A stretch of 64,000 nucleotides of DNA. Origin: Cohnella xylanilytica. Its GTDB lineage: Bacteria; Bacillota; Bacilli; Paenibacillales; Paenibacillaceae. Shown piece after piece: positions 17,808-26,510 of this stretch. The stretch spans positions 34,522 through 98,521 of the forward strand of contig NZ_JACJVR010000068.1 in the NCBI RefSeq assembly GCF_014212175.1, given 5' to 3'. How positions within the stretch are numbered: the first letter of the stretch is position 1; the number at the start of each line of letters is the position of its first letter. The notes under the pieces are model-generated. The model was not told the origin of the DNA. It ran no database searches and was given only the letters and a program-made list of their open reading frames with translations. Position numbers and translations under genes: made by a program.

Positions 17808-18644
17808 ATGCTTCGAATCGGCGAATTCTCCCGGCTGAGCCGGGTGACCGTCAAGACGCTGAGGTTCTACGACGAGCTTGGGCTGCTCAGACCGGCGAAG
17901 GTCGACGAGGAGAGCGGGTACCGCTATTATTCGCCCGAGCAGCTGTTGACCGTCAAACGGATTGCGGCTCTGAAGGAGCAGGGGTTCACGCTGGAGCAGA
18001 TCGCCCCGTTCCTGCGCGAGGAGGCCGCGGCGGAGGACGTGAAGGCCGCGCTGCTGGCCAAGCGGGCCGAGATGGAGCGGCAAATTCGCGAGGCGGAGCG
18101 GCAGCTGCAGGGAATCGAGGGCCGGCTCCGTTATCTCGACCGGCAGGGCGAGGTCTCGGGGGAATACGAGTTCCGCATCCGGGAAGTGCCTCCCGAGCGG
18201 GTCGCCTCCGTCCGGGACGTCGTCCCCCGTTCGCGCCTCTGCCTGCTCCTCGACGAAGTGTCCCGGTACGCGGAGTCGAGCGGGGAGGGGCCTCATGGGG
18301 CGATGATTATCGTCCAGCATGCCGTTCATGGAACGACGGAGGAAGAAGGCGAAGAACTCGTCGACATCGAGGTCGCCGTGCCTATAGCGGCGGAGCCGCA
18401 GGGAGACGGCCGGGTGAAGGTCGGCCTGCTGCCGGGAATTCCGCGCGCCGCCTCCTGCGTCCATCGCTGCGACCCGTATGCCTCCTCCTGCTCCGCTCTC
18501 TCGGAGCTGATCTCCTGGATCGCGGATCGGGGAGAGAGAGTCGCCGGATCGGAGCCGATCCGGGAACTCTATCTCACCCCCGACCGGCAGATGTACGGCA
18601 ATCGGCGGACGGCCGAGCTGCTCATTCCTCTTCTGCCGCTGTAA
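17808..18644 (+). CDS. MerR-family regulator with GyrI-like effector domain
   Basis: Transcription activator with an N-terminal MerR winged helix (MLRIGEFSRLSRVTVKTLRFYDELGLL, then DEESGYRYYSPEQL), a coiled-coil dimer helix (residues 75-118) and a C-terminal GyrI/BmrR-like ligand-binding domain (about 125-275) starting at EYEFRIREVPPERVASVRDVV. Such proteins (BltR, BmrR, TipA types) bind lipophilic or aromatic compounds. A GTG at 17799 with AAGGGG upstream is a possible alternative start three residues earlier. The stop codon lies six bases before a MerR-type promoter for the SDR gene downstream, which is therefore its likely target. Confidence 0.92.
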   Translation: MLRIGEFSRLSRVTVKTLRFYDELGLLRPAKVDEESGYRYYSPEQLLTVKRIAALKEQGFTLEQIAPFLREEAAAEDVKAALLAKRAEMERQIREAERQLQGIEGRLRYLDRQGEVSGEYEFRIREVPPERVASVRDVVPRSRLCLLLDEVSRYAESSGEGPHGAMIIVQHAVHGTTEEEGEELVDIEVAVPIAAEPQGDGRVKVGLLPGIPRAASCVHRCDPYASSCSALSELISWIADRGERVAGSEPIRELYLTPDRQMYGNRRTAELLIPLLPL

Positions 18645-18649
18645 CCCTC

Positions 18650-18681
18650 TTGACTCTCCCCTCAAGGGGAGGGTGTAAGGT
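18650..18681 (+). promoter_or_regulatory. MerR-type operator-promoter for the SDR gene
   Basis: -35 TTGACT (18650-18655) and -10 TAAGGT (18676-18681) are 20 bp apart, the over-long spacing that MerR proteins correct by twisting DNA. The spacer holds a perfect palindrome CTCCCCT-CA-AGGGGAG (18656-18671). The SDR start codon is 32 bp downstream. Confidence 0.75.
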
Positions 18682-18712
18682 GGGGATACATCGGACAGAG
18701 GAGTGAAGGAAT

Positions 18713-19477
18713 ATGGCAAGATTGGAAGGCAAGACGGCGTTGGTGACGGGCGGGAGCCGGGGGATCGGCCGGGGAATCGCGATCCGGCTGGCGGAGGAAG
18801 GAGCTCTCGTCTTCGTTCATTACGGCAGCCGCAGGGACGCGGCGGAGGAGACGGTCCGCGAGATCGAGGAGCGCGGAGGGAAGGCGGTCGCGATCGAAGC
18901 CCCGCTCGGCACGCTGGACGGCGTGAACCTCCTGGCGGATTCGTTCCGGGAACGTCTCATCCGGGAGACGGGGGACGAGCGGTTCGACATTCTGGTGAAC
19001 AACGCCGGAATCGGGACCTCGCACTCGTTCGAGGAGACGACCGAGAAGGATTTCGACGAGCTGATGGCCGTGAACGTCAAGGCCCCGTTTTTCCTCGTGC
19101 AGAGGCTGCTGCCGTTCCTTCGGGACGGAGGGCGGATCGTCAACGTCTCGTCCGGGGTTACCCGGATCGCCTATCCGCACATCATGGCCTATAACTTGAC
19201 CAAAGGCGCTCTCAACACGTTCACGCTTCACCTGGCGCAGCTGCTGGGACCGAGGGGCATCACCGTCAACGCCGTGCTGCCGGGGATCGTCGATACCGAC
19301 GTGAACGCCTCCTGGCTTCACACCGACGAGGGCCGCAGGCACGCCGAAGAGATGTCCGCGCTCGGCCGGGTCGGCCAGCCGGAGGATATCGCGGACGTCG
19401 CGGCGTTCCTCGCCTCCGGGGACGGCCGGTGGGTGACGGGGCAGATGGTGGACGCGACGGGCGGCTCGCACTTGTAA
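18713..19477 (+). CDS. Short-chain dehydrogenase/reductase
   Basis: Classical SDR of 254 residues. The cofactor loop TGGSRGIGRG is at residues 12-21, NNAG near 97, the catalytic Ser in VNVSSG and the Tyr-x3-Lys pair in YNLTK near 160-164. The C-terminal GQMVDATGG is typical of 3-oxoacyl-ACP reductase-like SDRs. A small residue set after the second beta strand (HYGSRRDAAEE) suggests NADP(H). It is transcribed from the MerR-type promoter and terminated right after the gene, so it is the sole target in its unit. A role in detoxifying a carbonyl compound sensed by the MerR protein is plausible but inferred. Confidence 0.92.
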   Translation: MARLEGKTALVTGGSRGIGRGIAIRLAEEGALVFVHYGSRRDAAEETVREIEERGGKAVAIEAPLGTLDGVNLLADSFRERLIRETGDERFDILVNNAGIGTSHSFEETTEKDFDELMAVNVKAPFFLVQRLLPFLRDGGRIVNVSSGVTRIAYPHIMAYNLTKGALNTFTLHLAQLLGPRGITVNAVLPGIVDTDVNASWLHTDEGRRHAEEMSALGRVGQPEDIADVAAFLASGDGRWVTGQMVDATGGSHL

Positions 19478-19492
19478 GGGAACGATCGAAGG

Positions 19493-19526
19493 GGCTCTTC
19501 TCCGGTTGAACGGGGGAGAGCCTTTT
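19493..19526 (+). terminator. Rho-independent terminator of the SDR gene
   Basis: GGCTCT pairs with AGAGCC, extended by CTCC/GGGG, followed by TTTT. It lies 16 bases after the stop codon. Confidence 0.8.
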
Positions 19527-19585
19527 CGGCATGGGGAGGGAACCTTTCGCGAAGGCGAATTCGTCTATGGCGCGGCTTCATCCTG

Positions 19586-19594
19586 TGGTAGAAT
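19586..19594 (+). promoter_or_regulatory. Extended -10 promoter of the diguanylate cyclase gene
   Basis: TGG directly followed by TAGAAT, an extended -10 element without a clear -35. It is about 64 bp before the start codon. Confidence 0.4.
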
Positions 19595-19657
19595 ACGTGG
19601 AAGATACCAATTATTTTGTCTAACCATGGCAGCTAGAGAGGCAGGAGCGCATTTCCC

Positions 19658-21286
19658 ATGTTTGCCGCAAGTTTCGCGGGAAGGCGGAAGGGGTACAAGC
19701 TTTCCCTTATTATATTCGTCGTCGTTTTTTTCTCGGTGGCCGCGACGTTCGCGCTGAATACGATCGTCGGTTACGAGACCCAGAAGAAGTCTCTCACGAA
19801 CAACACGCTGGAATTGAACCGGATTACCGCGAACGAATTGAGCCGGACGACCCAGACGATCATTCTGAACATGCAGGACACGCTCAAGGCCGCGTCGGAG
19901 CATCTGGCCGAGGGATCGTGGGATTCCCGGACGATCCAGGAACATATCGATTTTCTGAGAAAATCGGTTCCGTACTTTAACTCCGTCGTGCTGGTGGACA
20001 AGTCGGGGGTCGTGATGTCCACCTCTCCCGAAGCGCTCAACGTCAAAGGGAAGAAGCTCACCTCGGCGCAGACCAGGCAGGCTCTGGAGCTGAAGAAGCC
20101 GCTCATCTCCGCCCCGTATAGGGCCGTAACCGGAAGAATGATCGTGATGGCGAGCTACCCGGTCTATCGTTCGGGAGAATACGCGGGGTTCCTCGCGGGC
20201 TCGATCTATCTGCAGGAGCAGAACGTGTTCCAGAGGGTGCTCGGCCAACAGGGGGTCAACGAGAACGGCTCCTTTTATTACGTCGTCGACGCTGCGGGCA
20301 ACTTGATCTTCCACCCGGACAAGAACCGGATCGGGGAGAACGTCTCCTCCAACCCGGCCGTCGCGTCCATCATGAAGGGCCAAGGCGGCGAGATGCCGAT
20401 CCGCAACACCTTGGGAATGCGCTTCCTCGCGGGCTTCTCGGTCGTTCCGGCCGTCGGATGGGGGATTATCTCCCAGACGCCGGCCGCGAACGTGGAGTCG
20501 AGCGTGGGCGAGGTCGTCTGGCGAATGGCCCTGATCTCGGCGCCGTTGATGATCCTGCTCCTGCTGCTCGTCGTCCTGATCGCGAACCGGCTGGCCGCTC
20601 CCTTGAACCGGCTCGCCATGATCGCGGCGAAGCTGAATCGGGGCGAGGCTTCCGCCGAAGCGATTCCGGAGGTCAAGCATTGGAACTACGAAGCCAACGA
20701 ATTGTACAGAGCCGTGTCCGGAGCGTTCCGGATGCTGAACAAGCGGGCGGAGGATTTCTCGAACCAGGCGCATACCGACACGCTGACGGGGCTTACGAAC
20801 CGGAGGCTCATGGATGCGATCGTGGAGCAGTGGGTCGGCCAAGGCGTTCCGTTCTCCGTCATCATGCTCGATCTGGACCGGTTCAAGAGCGTCAACGACA
20901 CGTACGGCCATCAGAAGGGCGACGAGGTGCTGAGGTTCCTGGCCGATCTCATGCGGGCGGAGAAGCGCGATTCCGATTATTGCTGCCGGTACGGCGGAGA
21001 GGAATTCGCGATTCTGATGCCTTACGCGTCGGAACAGCAGGCTTATGAACTGGCGGAGAGAATCCGGATGCGCACGGAGAGCGCGATCAGTCCGACCGGG
21101 AAGGCGATGACGCTGTCGCTCGGCATCTCGACGTTCCCGCTCCGGGCGGGAGACGCGGAATCGTTGTTCAAGCAAGCGGACGACGCGCTGTACCAGGCGA
21201 AGGAGAGCGGCCGCAACCGGACCGTCGTCTATCGTCCCCGGGCGGTCGCTCTGAAGGCCGAGGGCGGCGGAAGCTACTCGATCTGA
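19658..21286 (+). CDS. Membrane-bound dCache-HAMP-GGDEF diguanylate cyclase
   Basis: Makes the second messenger cyclic di-GMP in response to an external signal. It is 542 residues: membrane helix 1 (about 13-35), an extracellular double-Cache sensor (about 40-285, with FNSVVLVDKSGVVMSTSP and FYYVVDAAGNLIFHPD as the two Cache-like strands), helix 2 (about 288-310), a HAMP-like linker and a GGDEF domain. The active site reads RYGGEEF, a normal variant. The allosteric inhibition site R-x-x-D (RDSD) lies four residues before it, so product inhibition should work. The ATG has GGAGCG upstream. It stands alone. The ligand is unknown; dCache domains often bind amino acids or organic acids. Confidence 0.94.
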   Translation: MFAASFAGRRKGYKLSLIIFVVVFFSVAATFALNTIVGYETQKKSLTNNTLELNRITANELSRTTQTIILNMQDTLKAASEHLAEGSWDSRTIQEHIDFLRKSVPYFNSVVLVDKSGVVMSTSPEALNVKGKKLTSAQTRQALELKKPLISAPYRAVTGRMIVMASYPVYRSGEYAGFLAGSIYLQEQNVFQRVLGQQGVNENGSFYYVVDAAGNLIFHPDKNRIGENVSSNPAVASIMKGQGGEMPIRNTLGMRFLAGFSVVPAVGWGIISQTPAANVESSVGEVVWRMALISAPLMILLLLLVVLIANRLAAPLNRLAMIAAKLNRGEASAEAIPEVKHWNYEANELYRAVSGAFRMLNKRAEDFSNQAHTDTLTGLTNRRLMDAIVEQWVGQGVPFSVIMLDLDRFKSVNDTYGHQKGDEVLRFLADLMRAEKRDSDYCCRYGGEEFAILMPYASEQQAYELAERIRMRTESAISPTGKAMTLSLGISTFPLRAGDAESLFKQADDALYQAKESGRNRTVVYRPRAVALKAEGGGSYSI

Positions 21287-21289
21287 CCC

Positions 21290-21333
21290 AAAAAAGGAAG
21301 CCCTGCCGCGAGCTCAAGCTCGCGCAGGGCTTC
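21290..21333 (-). terminator. Terminator, strongest on the minus strand
   Basis: GAAGCCCTG and CGCGAGC pair with their complements around TCAA. The minus strand continues into a run of T, ending the superoxide dismutase gene. On the plus strand it may also stop the cyclase transcript, although the T-run there is poor. Confidence 0.85.
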
Positions 21334-21399
21334 TTGGCGCTCTCGGCGGAAGCGGAGAGCGCGCGAGGGACGCCGAGGCCGCCGGCGTCAGCGTCTGCT

Positions 21400-22611
21400 T
21401 CATCCGTACGCCGGCCATCGCAGCGACTGCGCCCGGGCGAAGCGCTCCGCCGCGCGCGGCCAATGGACGACATTCCACCAGTCCCGCACGTAGTCCGCCC
21501 GCCGGTTGCGGTGCTTCAAATAGTACGCGTGCTCCCACACGTCGAGCGGCAGCAGGGGGACGACATCCCACTGCGACAGGTTCTGATGCTTCTCGGCGGT
21601 CAGAATCTCGAGCCGGCGGCCGCGCGGGCTCCAGACGAGGATGGCCCAGCCGCTTCCTTCGACCTTCCCCGCCGCTTCGGAGAATTGCTTCCGGAACGCG
21701 TCGAAGCTTCCGAAGTCCCGGTCGATCCGCCGGGCCAGCGCGCCGCTTGGCCGTCCCCCGCCCTCCGGATGCATCGATTCCCAGAACAGCGAATGCAGAT
21801 AGTGGCCGGCGCCGTGGAAGGCAAGCTCTCGCTCCCAATGCTTCGCCAGTCCGAAATCCCCGGTCCGGCGGGCTTCCTCCAGCTTGAGCTCGGCCTGGTT
21901 CAAGCCGTCGACGTAGCTCTTGTGATGCTCGTCGTGATGGAGCCGCATCGTCGTCTCGTCGATATGAGGCTCGAGCGCATCGCAGGCATACGGAAGCGGC
22001 GGGAGCCGGTGGCCTCCGATCGGGACGGAAGCCGCTTCGGCGCCCGCCGCCAAGGGCTCCGACCAGGTTCCCTCGGGAGAGAGCGGGGAGAGGCCGGCGC
22101 CATCCGCCGGGGAAGGGCCCGCGCTCCCGGAGTCCGCGCCCGATTCGGCCGCCATGCGGGCGCCGGCGCGCCGAAGATCGTCCGCGACTCCCAGGAAGTA
22201 GGCGGACTCCCGGCATGCCTGCTCCAGCAGGCCGGCCGCGCCCGGCCTTCTCCGGACCGCCGCGCTGTGTTCCTTCAACGCCTGAAGATGGTGGATGAAC
22301 TCCCTGGATTGGAGCGATGCTTCGGCCGCCAGCTCCGGTACGCGAGCCTCGCGGCCCGGTTCCGAAGGCGTATCGGAGATCGCCTCGCGAAGAGCCGTCC
22401 GGGCTTGCTCCAGCGTCCGGGCGAACGCCCGGCTCCATTCCTCGAGCAGAGCCGCGAACGGCTCTTCCAGGTCGGGAATCCGCTCGCGGATCGCGGCGGT
22501 TTTCTCTTTTTCGCACATTTTCCAGAAGACAAGCTCCTCCGGCCATCCTAGCGATGCCCGGGTCGATTCATAGGTCCATCCGATTCGGCATCCTCCTTCC
22601 TGCGGTTCCAT
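21400..22611 (-). CDS. Fe/Mn superoxide dismutase with long N-terminal extension
   Basis: Converts superoxide to oxygen and peroxide. The C-terminal 210 residues are a full Fe/Mn-SOD: LPPLPYACDALEPHIDETTMRLHHDEHHKSYV provides the first histidine ligands region, GAGHYLHSLFW the second, and LPLDVWEHAYYL the Asp and His. Before it lie about 190 extra residues: a mainly helical domain (EELVFWKMCEKEKTAAIRERIPDLEE) and a Gly/Ser/Pro linker. Comparable long SODs occur in Bacillales (SodF-like). The start is unclear. I take the ATG at 22611, but AGGAAGGAGG lies just inside it, and an ATG 30 codons later (MCEKEK) is possible. There is no signal peptide, so it should be cytoplasmic. Confidence 0.85.
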   Translation of the reverse strand: MEPQEGGCRIGWTYESTRASLGWPEELVFWKMCEKEKTAAIRERIPDLEEPFAALLEEWSRAFARTLEQARTALREAISDTPSEPGREARVPELAAEASLQSREFIHHLQALKEHSAAVRRRPGAAGLLEQACRESAYFLGVADDLRRAGARMAAESGADSGSAGPSPADGAGLSPLSPEGTWSEPLAAGAEAASVPIGGHRLPPLPYACDALEPHIDETTMRLHHDEHHKSYVDGLNQAELKLEEARRTGDFGLAKHWERELAFHGAGHYLHSLFWESMHPEGGGRPSGALARRIDRDFGSFDAFRKQFSEAAGKVEGSGWAILVWSPRGRRLEILTAEKHQNLSQWDVVPLLPLDVWEHAYYLKHRNRRADYVRDWWNVVHWPRAAERFARAQSLRWPAYG

Positions 22612-22666
22612 GGAGCAGCGACCGTATCCCACGTTTATGCCGGGAGGAAGTTGGCCTATTCGACGG

Positions 22667-23890
22667 TTAGGCGGTTATCGTCGAAGACGCGTCCTGCCGG
22701 GCCTCGACGTTCTCGCTGATCGCCTGCAGGAAGCCGGTGGTGCGCCGCACGTACTCTTCGGGATGCGTCCGGAAGATCATCTCGTGCATGGCGTCCGGTA
22801 CGGACCAGAGCTCCGACAGCGGGTTCGTCTGGGCGGCCGCCACGTTCTCGGAGATGCTCGCGGGAGCCTTGTCGTCCGCCGAACCGTGGATGACGAGCAC
22901 CGGGAACGCGAACGCCGTCGATTGGGCTTCCGCCGACGGGATCTGCTCCAGCCGGGTGCCGGCGAACATCGGGACGATCGCGCGGATCAGTTCGAGCGAG
23001 AGCCGCTTCGGCAAGGAAGCGTAGCGGCGGATGTTGGAATAGATCGAATCGGCGTCGGGAATAAAGGCGCTGTCGAGAATCATGCCGTCGATCAGGTCGG
23101 TTCTCAGGGCCGCCTGGAGAGCCGTGCCGGCTCCCATCGAGAAGCCCCAGACGACGACCTCCCGGCTGCCTTGCTCGCGGGCGAACTTCAGCGCTCCGAG
23201 AAGCTGCCCGGATTCGTACACGCCGCCGGTGGCGGGGGCGCGGTTGCGGGAATCGGCATAGCCGTAATCGAACATGAGGACGTTGTAGTCGAGGCCGTGC
23301 AGCAGGGCGGCGATGTCGTACATCGGGACCCAGCTCTCCTCCCGATTCGTTCCGTAGCCGTGGCTGAGAATGACGGTTCTCCCGCTGAAGAGGTTCGAGG
23401 CTGCGGCGGCGGAATCGTCAGAAGCAGGCTGGGATGCCATAGCGGCGGTTGATGCGGCTGCAACGTTATCGGATACGGGCACTGTCGCGGAAGCGGCCGC
23501 GGGATCGGAGGCGGTCTTCGGCAGGGCGGCGGCCAACGTCGCGGTTCCTTCGGGCGCGGGGCCGTCAGGCGCCGGCGCGGGGATCCACCAGCCGTTCACC
23601 TCGGAGCGGCCGTCCGCGCTGAGGAAGGTTACGTCCTTATAAGCCAACCCCCGCGCCTCCATCGGATTGGATTGCAGCTTCCCGACGGGGGGATGGACCA
23701 GCGCCCAGCAGACGAGGGCGTAGAAGGCGATCACGACGAACACGGCCAGGCAGACGACGGACGTCAACGCGAGGACAATCCAGCGTCCTCTGCGTCTCGC
23801 TTCCTCGATCGGAAGCCCCAGCGCCCCTCCCGGCAGGGCGGGCACGGGCATGGAATCCAAGGGATAGGGGGATAAGGTCGTCGCGCTCAT
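22667..23890 (-). CDS. Membrane-anchored alpha/beta hydrolase
   Basis: A 407-residue hydrolase. A single membrane helix lies at about residues 38-62. The domain outside has a nucleophile elbow GFSMGAG, an acidic residue in VIHGSADDKAP and a histidine in PDAMHEMIF, giving a Ser-Asp-His triad. Between the first strands there is an unusual Ala/Ser/Pro-rich insert (about residues 105-165) that looks like a disordered loop interrupting the core just before VILSHGYGTNREE. The start ATG has GGAGGCGG upstream. Related proteins are annotated as BAAT/dienelactone-type or lysophospholipase-like hydrolases; the substrate is unknown. It lies 55 bases upstream of the SOD gene on the same strand and might be cotranscribed with it. 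Confidence 0.85.
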   Translation of the reverse strand: MSATTLSPYPLDSMPVPALPGGALGLPIEEARRRGRWIVLALTSVVCLAVFVVIAFYALVCWALVHPPVGKLQSNPMEARGLAYKDVTFLSADGRSEVNGWWIPAPAPDGPAPEGTATLAAALPKTASDPAAASATVPVSDNVAAASTAAMASQPASDDSAAAASNLFSGRTVILSHGYGTNREESWVPMYDIAALLHGLDYNVLMFDYGYADSRNRAPATGGVYESGQLLGALKFAREQGSREVVVWGFSMGAGTALQAALRTDLIDGMILDSAFIPDADSIYSNIRRYASLPKRLSLELIRAIVPMFAGTRLEQIPSAEAQSTAFAFPVLVIHGSADDKAPASISENVAAAQTNPLSELWSVPDAMHEMIFRTHPEEYVRRTTGFLQAISENVEARQDASSTITA

Positions 23891-24028
23891 GGGGTCCGCC
23901 TCCGATTCCGTCTCTCATTATTCTAATGATCTGATAATTTCATGGTAGAATCGGATTTTGGAAGCGTCAACATGCCTTGTCGAATTGTAAAGGCGCCGTA
24001 ATCGAACTGTAATAAGGGCCTTCCAGCA

Positions 24029-24086
24029 TTTACTCGGATTCCCCGTTGAGTTATACTGAGTGTACCGATGTTTCACAGAGTGAAAC
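24029..24086 (+). promoter_or_regulatory. iclR promoter with dyad operator
   Basis: -35 TTTACT (24029-24034), 17-bp spacer and -10 TATACT (24052-24057). The perfect inverted repeat GTTTCA-CAGAG-TGAAAC (24070-24086) follows just after the expected transcription start. This suggests autoregulation by the IclR protein. A near copy of the whole arrangement precedes acnA. Confidence 0.7.
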
Positions 24087-24102
24087 GAATGGAGGGCGGA
24101 AA

Positions 24103-24843
24103 ATGGAAGACGAGAAGCGAACGATTCGGGCGGTCGAGAGAGCGTTGGACGTGCTGCTCTGCTTCACGACGGGGAGCGACTGGGGGCTGACGGAGATCTC
24201 CCAGCGGGTGGGGCTGCACAAGAGCACGGTGCACCGTCTCTTGGCGACGCTCGAGCAGCGGGGCTTCGTCGTTCGCGACGAAGCGACGGAGAAGTACAGG
24301 CTCGGCCTGCGTATTCTGGAGCTGTCCGCCTATGCGCGGGCCGACGACCCGGCCGTCGTGCTGCTCGGGGAGATGGAGCGGCTGCGGGATCAGCTGGGCG
24401 AGACGATCAGCCTGTACGTGCGCGACCGGAAGGACCGGGTGCGCATCCAGGCGGTGCAGAGCGAGCAGGCGATTCGCCGCGTCGCCCCCGTCGGGGCGAG
24501 GCTTCCGCTGACGGTGGGAGCGTCGAGCAAGGTTCTGCTCGCGTTCGAGGAGCCAAGCGTGCGGGACGCGCTGCTGTCCGACCCTTCCTGGCCGGCCTTC
24601 CTGGACAAGGAGGCGTACGAGGAGCAGCTGCGGGAGATCGTGGCCGCGGGCTACGCCACCAGCTACGAGGAGCGCGAGCCGGGAGCCGCGGCCATCTCCG
24701 CCCCGATCTTCGACCGGTCGGGCAAGCTGTACGCGGCGCTGTCGGTGTCCGGGCCGTCGAACCGGCTGACGCCGGACGTCATGCAGGAGCGCGCTCCCGC
24801 GATCATCGGCGCCGCGAAGCGAATGGGCACGCTGCTCGGCTGA
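24103..24843 (+). CDS. IclR-family transcriptional regulator
   Basis: DNA-binding regulator of 246 residues. The N-terminal winged HTH (RAVERALDVLLCF, then LTEISQRVGLHKSTVHRLLATLEQRGFV) is followed by a GAF-like IclR effector domain (about 80-246) with the family stretch LPLTVGASSKVLLAF and SAPIFDRSGKLYAALSVSGP. The ATG at 24103 has GGAGGG upstream; an earlier in-frame start at 24046 would lie inside the promoter. The family usually controls carbon catabolism (glyoxylate bypass, aromatic acids, uronates). The dyad in its own promoter recurs upstream of aconitase at 31.7 kb, so aconitase is a candidate target. Confidence 0.93.
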   Translation: MEDEKRTIRAVERALDVLLCFTTGSDWGLTEISQRVGLHKSTVHRLLATLEQRGFVVRDEATEKYRLGLRILELSAYARADDPAVVLLGEMERLRDQLGETISLYVRDRKDRVRIQAVQSEQAIRRVAPVGARLPLTVGASSKVLLAFEEPSVRDALLSDPSWPAFLDKEAYEEQLREIVAAGYATSYEEREPGAAAISAPIFDRSGKLYAALSVSGPSNRLTPDVMQERAPAIIGAAKRMGTLLG

Positions 24844-24936
24844 GCGGGCGGATGCCCCCGGCCTTGGCGCAGATTAGCCTGCATCCGGCGGATCGCTCGC
24901 TCCTGCCGCGTAACGTGGCCGCTTGGCTGCCGGATA

Positions 24937-25190
24937 ATGCGTCTGTGCGGGCGGAAGAGAGTAACCAGATTACTCACATCGGCGGAGATCCGGCGTCGGG
25001 CGCGAAAGAGAGGAACGTGGTTACTCACATGGGCGGGAATGCGTCTCTGCGTGCGGAAGAGAGTAACCAGATTACTCACATCGGCGGAGATCCGGCGTCG
25101 GGCGCGAAAGAGAGGAACGTGGTTACTCACATGTGGCGGGAATGCGTCTCTGCGTGCGGAAGAGAGTAACCAAGTTACGCACTTTGGCGG
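24937..25190. repeat. Tandem array, five units of about 51 bp (GAGAGTAAC family)
   Basis: GAGAG(T/G)AAC starts at 24957, 25008, 25059, 25110 and 25162, with spacing 51-52 bp. Two subtypes alternate: AGTAA-N5-TTACT (an inverted repeat) followed by CACATCGGCGG, and GAGGAACGTGGTTACTC followed by ACATGGGCGG. The fifth unit is degenerate. It fills the space between the convergent iclR and ylbL-like genes. The rest of 24844-25262 shows nothing else. A related array is at 44.06-44.24 kb. Confidence 0.85.
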
Positions 25191-25262
25191 AAAAGCGGCA
25201 AAACGAGCGAATTTGACTCCGCGGCTGAGGTACATAGGACGGGAAGCGATGCAGCAGCCGGA

Positions 25263-25312
25263 AAGAAGCCCGCGTACGAGAGGGAATCCCCCTCTCGGTA
25301 CGCGGGCTTCTT
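25263..25312. terminator. Long hairpin terminator of the PDZ/Lon protease gene
   Basis: A stem of more than 20 bp: AAGAAGCCCGCGTACGAGAG pairs with the complement ending CGCGGGCTTCTT, around a short loop. It lies directly after the minus-strand stop codon and would also block plus-strand readthrough. Confidence 0.88.
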
Positions 25313-25316
25313 ATCG

Positions 25317-26363
25317 TTACTTCTTCGGCTCCAGCTCCCGAAGGAAATCCAGCGCGTCCTGCAGCGACGAGACCTTCACGAGCTTCGGCTTCAGCTTCAG
25401 CCGGTTGACCGTCGCCTGGGCGTCGTTCCAGTTGCTGTAGTTGCCGGACTTGACGTACGGCACGAGGAAGTAGTCCGCCTTCTCCCGGTCGGCCGCCATC
25501 AGCTTGTACTGGATGCCGCCGATCTGGCCGACCGAGCCGTCGGCGGCGATCGTGCCGGTGCCCGCGATACGGTAGCCGCGGGTCAGATCCTCGCCGGTCA
25601 GCTGCGCCACGATCTCCAGCGTCATCATCAGCCCCGCCGACGGGCCGCCCGTGTCGTTGAAGTCGAACTTGACCGGATCCGGCGCCGTCACCTTCAGCAC
25701 GGCGTCCCGGTAAAAGCCGACGCCGGCCTTGCCGGTCGATTCCATCTTGATCAGCGGCACGGATACCTCGAACGGCTTGCCGCCGCGCGTCCCGCCCAGC
25801 TTCACGACGTCTCCCGGCTTCTTCTCCGCCAGGATGGCGGCGAATTCCTCCGCCTTCAAGGCGGATTTGCCGTCTATGGATGTAATGATGTCCCCTTCTT
25901 GCAAGCCGTGCTCGCGCGCCTTCGTGCCTTCCGAGAAGGCGCGGACGATAACTCCCTGCTCCTCGACTTTGATCTCGCGCTTCAAAGCCCCGTAGGCCGC
26001 CATAAGCGCGCCGGCCTCCGAGCTGTCCCGCATCCAAGAGAGCAGGTTCCGATAAGCGCCGAGATTGACCGTTCCTCCGGTCGCCTTCTCCTGCGTGCTG
26101 ATATCCATTCGCGGGTTCAGCCGAGCGTACAGCAGATCGAATACGTTCGGCCTCGACCGGGTCGATACGGTCGTAAATAAAAAAGCGCCCTTCTCCTCCA
26201 GCTTGTGGCCGGTCTCCACGCGAGGGTGGACGGGCTCCGCCGATCCCGGCCCCGAGATGACGTAAGGCCAGCTCCAGTAATAGGCGACGACGATCAGGAC
26301 GGCGACGACGGCCCCTACAATGGCTGTCCAGTTGCGTCTTAACCAATGTCTTCTTGCAGCCAT
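25317..26363 (-). CDS. YlbL-type PDZ domain / Lon-like membrane protease
   Basis: A 348-residue serine protease anchored by one N-terminal helix (about residues 12-32). A PDZ domain (about 130-205, GVIVRAFSEGTKAREHGLQEGDIITSIDG) is followed by an S16 Lon-type proteolytic domain. The catalytic Ser lies in GGPSAGLMMTL and the Lys in GGIQYKLMAA, giving a Ser-Lys dyad. The architecture matches Bacillus YlbL (RlbL) and streptococcal SepM, which cut small secreted or membrane peptides. The ATG at 26363 has GGAGGTG upstream; an earlier ATG at 26387 has none. Substrate unknown; it lies alone between the repeat array and the phosphoesterase. Confidence 0.93.
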   Translation of the reverse strand: MAARRHWLRRNWTAIVGAVVAVLIVVAYYWSWPYVISGPGSAEPVHPRVETGHKLEEKGAFLFTTVSTRSRPNVFDLLYARLNPRMDISTQEKATGGTVNLGAYRNLLSWMRDSSEAGALMAAYGALKREIKVEEQGVIVRAFSEGTKAREHGLQEGDIITSIDGKSALKAEEFAAILAEKKPGDVVKLGGTRGGKPFEVSVPLIKMESTGKAGVGFYRDAVLKVTAPDPVKFDFNDTGGPSAGLMMTLEIVAQLTGEDLTRGYRIAGTGTIAADGSVGQIGGIQYKLMAADREKADYFLVPYVKSGNYSNWNDAQATVNRLKLKPKLVKVSSLQDALDFLRELEPKK

Positions 26364-26510
26364 TCGGGCTTCACCTCCGTCCCCCATTATAGCGCATCCG
26401 CGCCCGGATAAACAAAATGTTCCATCCCGTGGCGCCCGATCCGCGCGATCCGTTACAATGGACGTATTCCATCGGGCGAACTCATCGACTTGACGTATTC
26501 AAATGACCGC

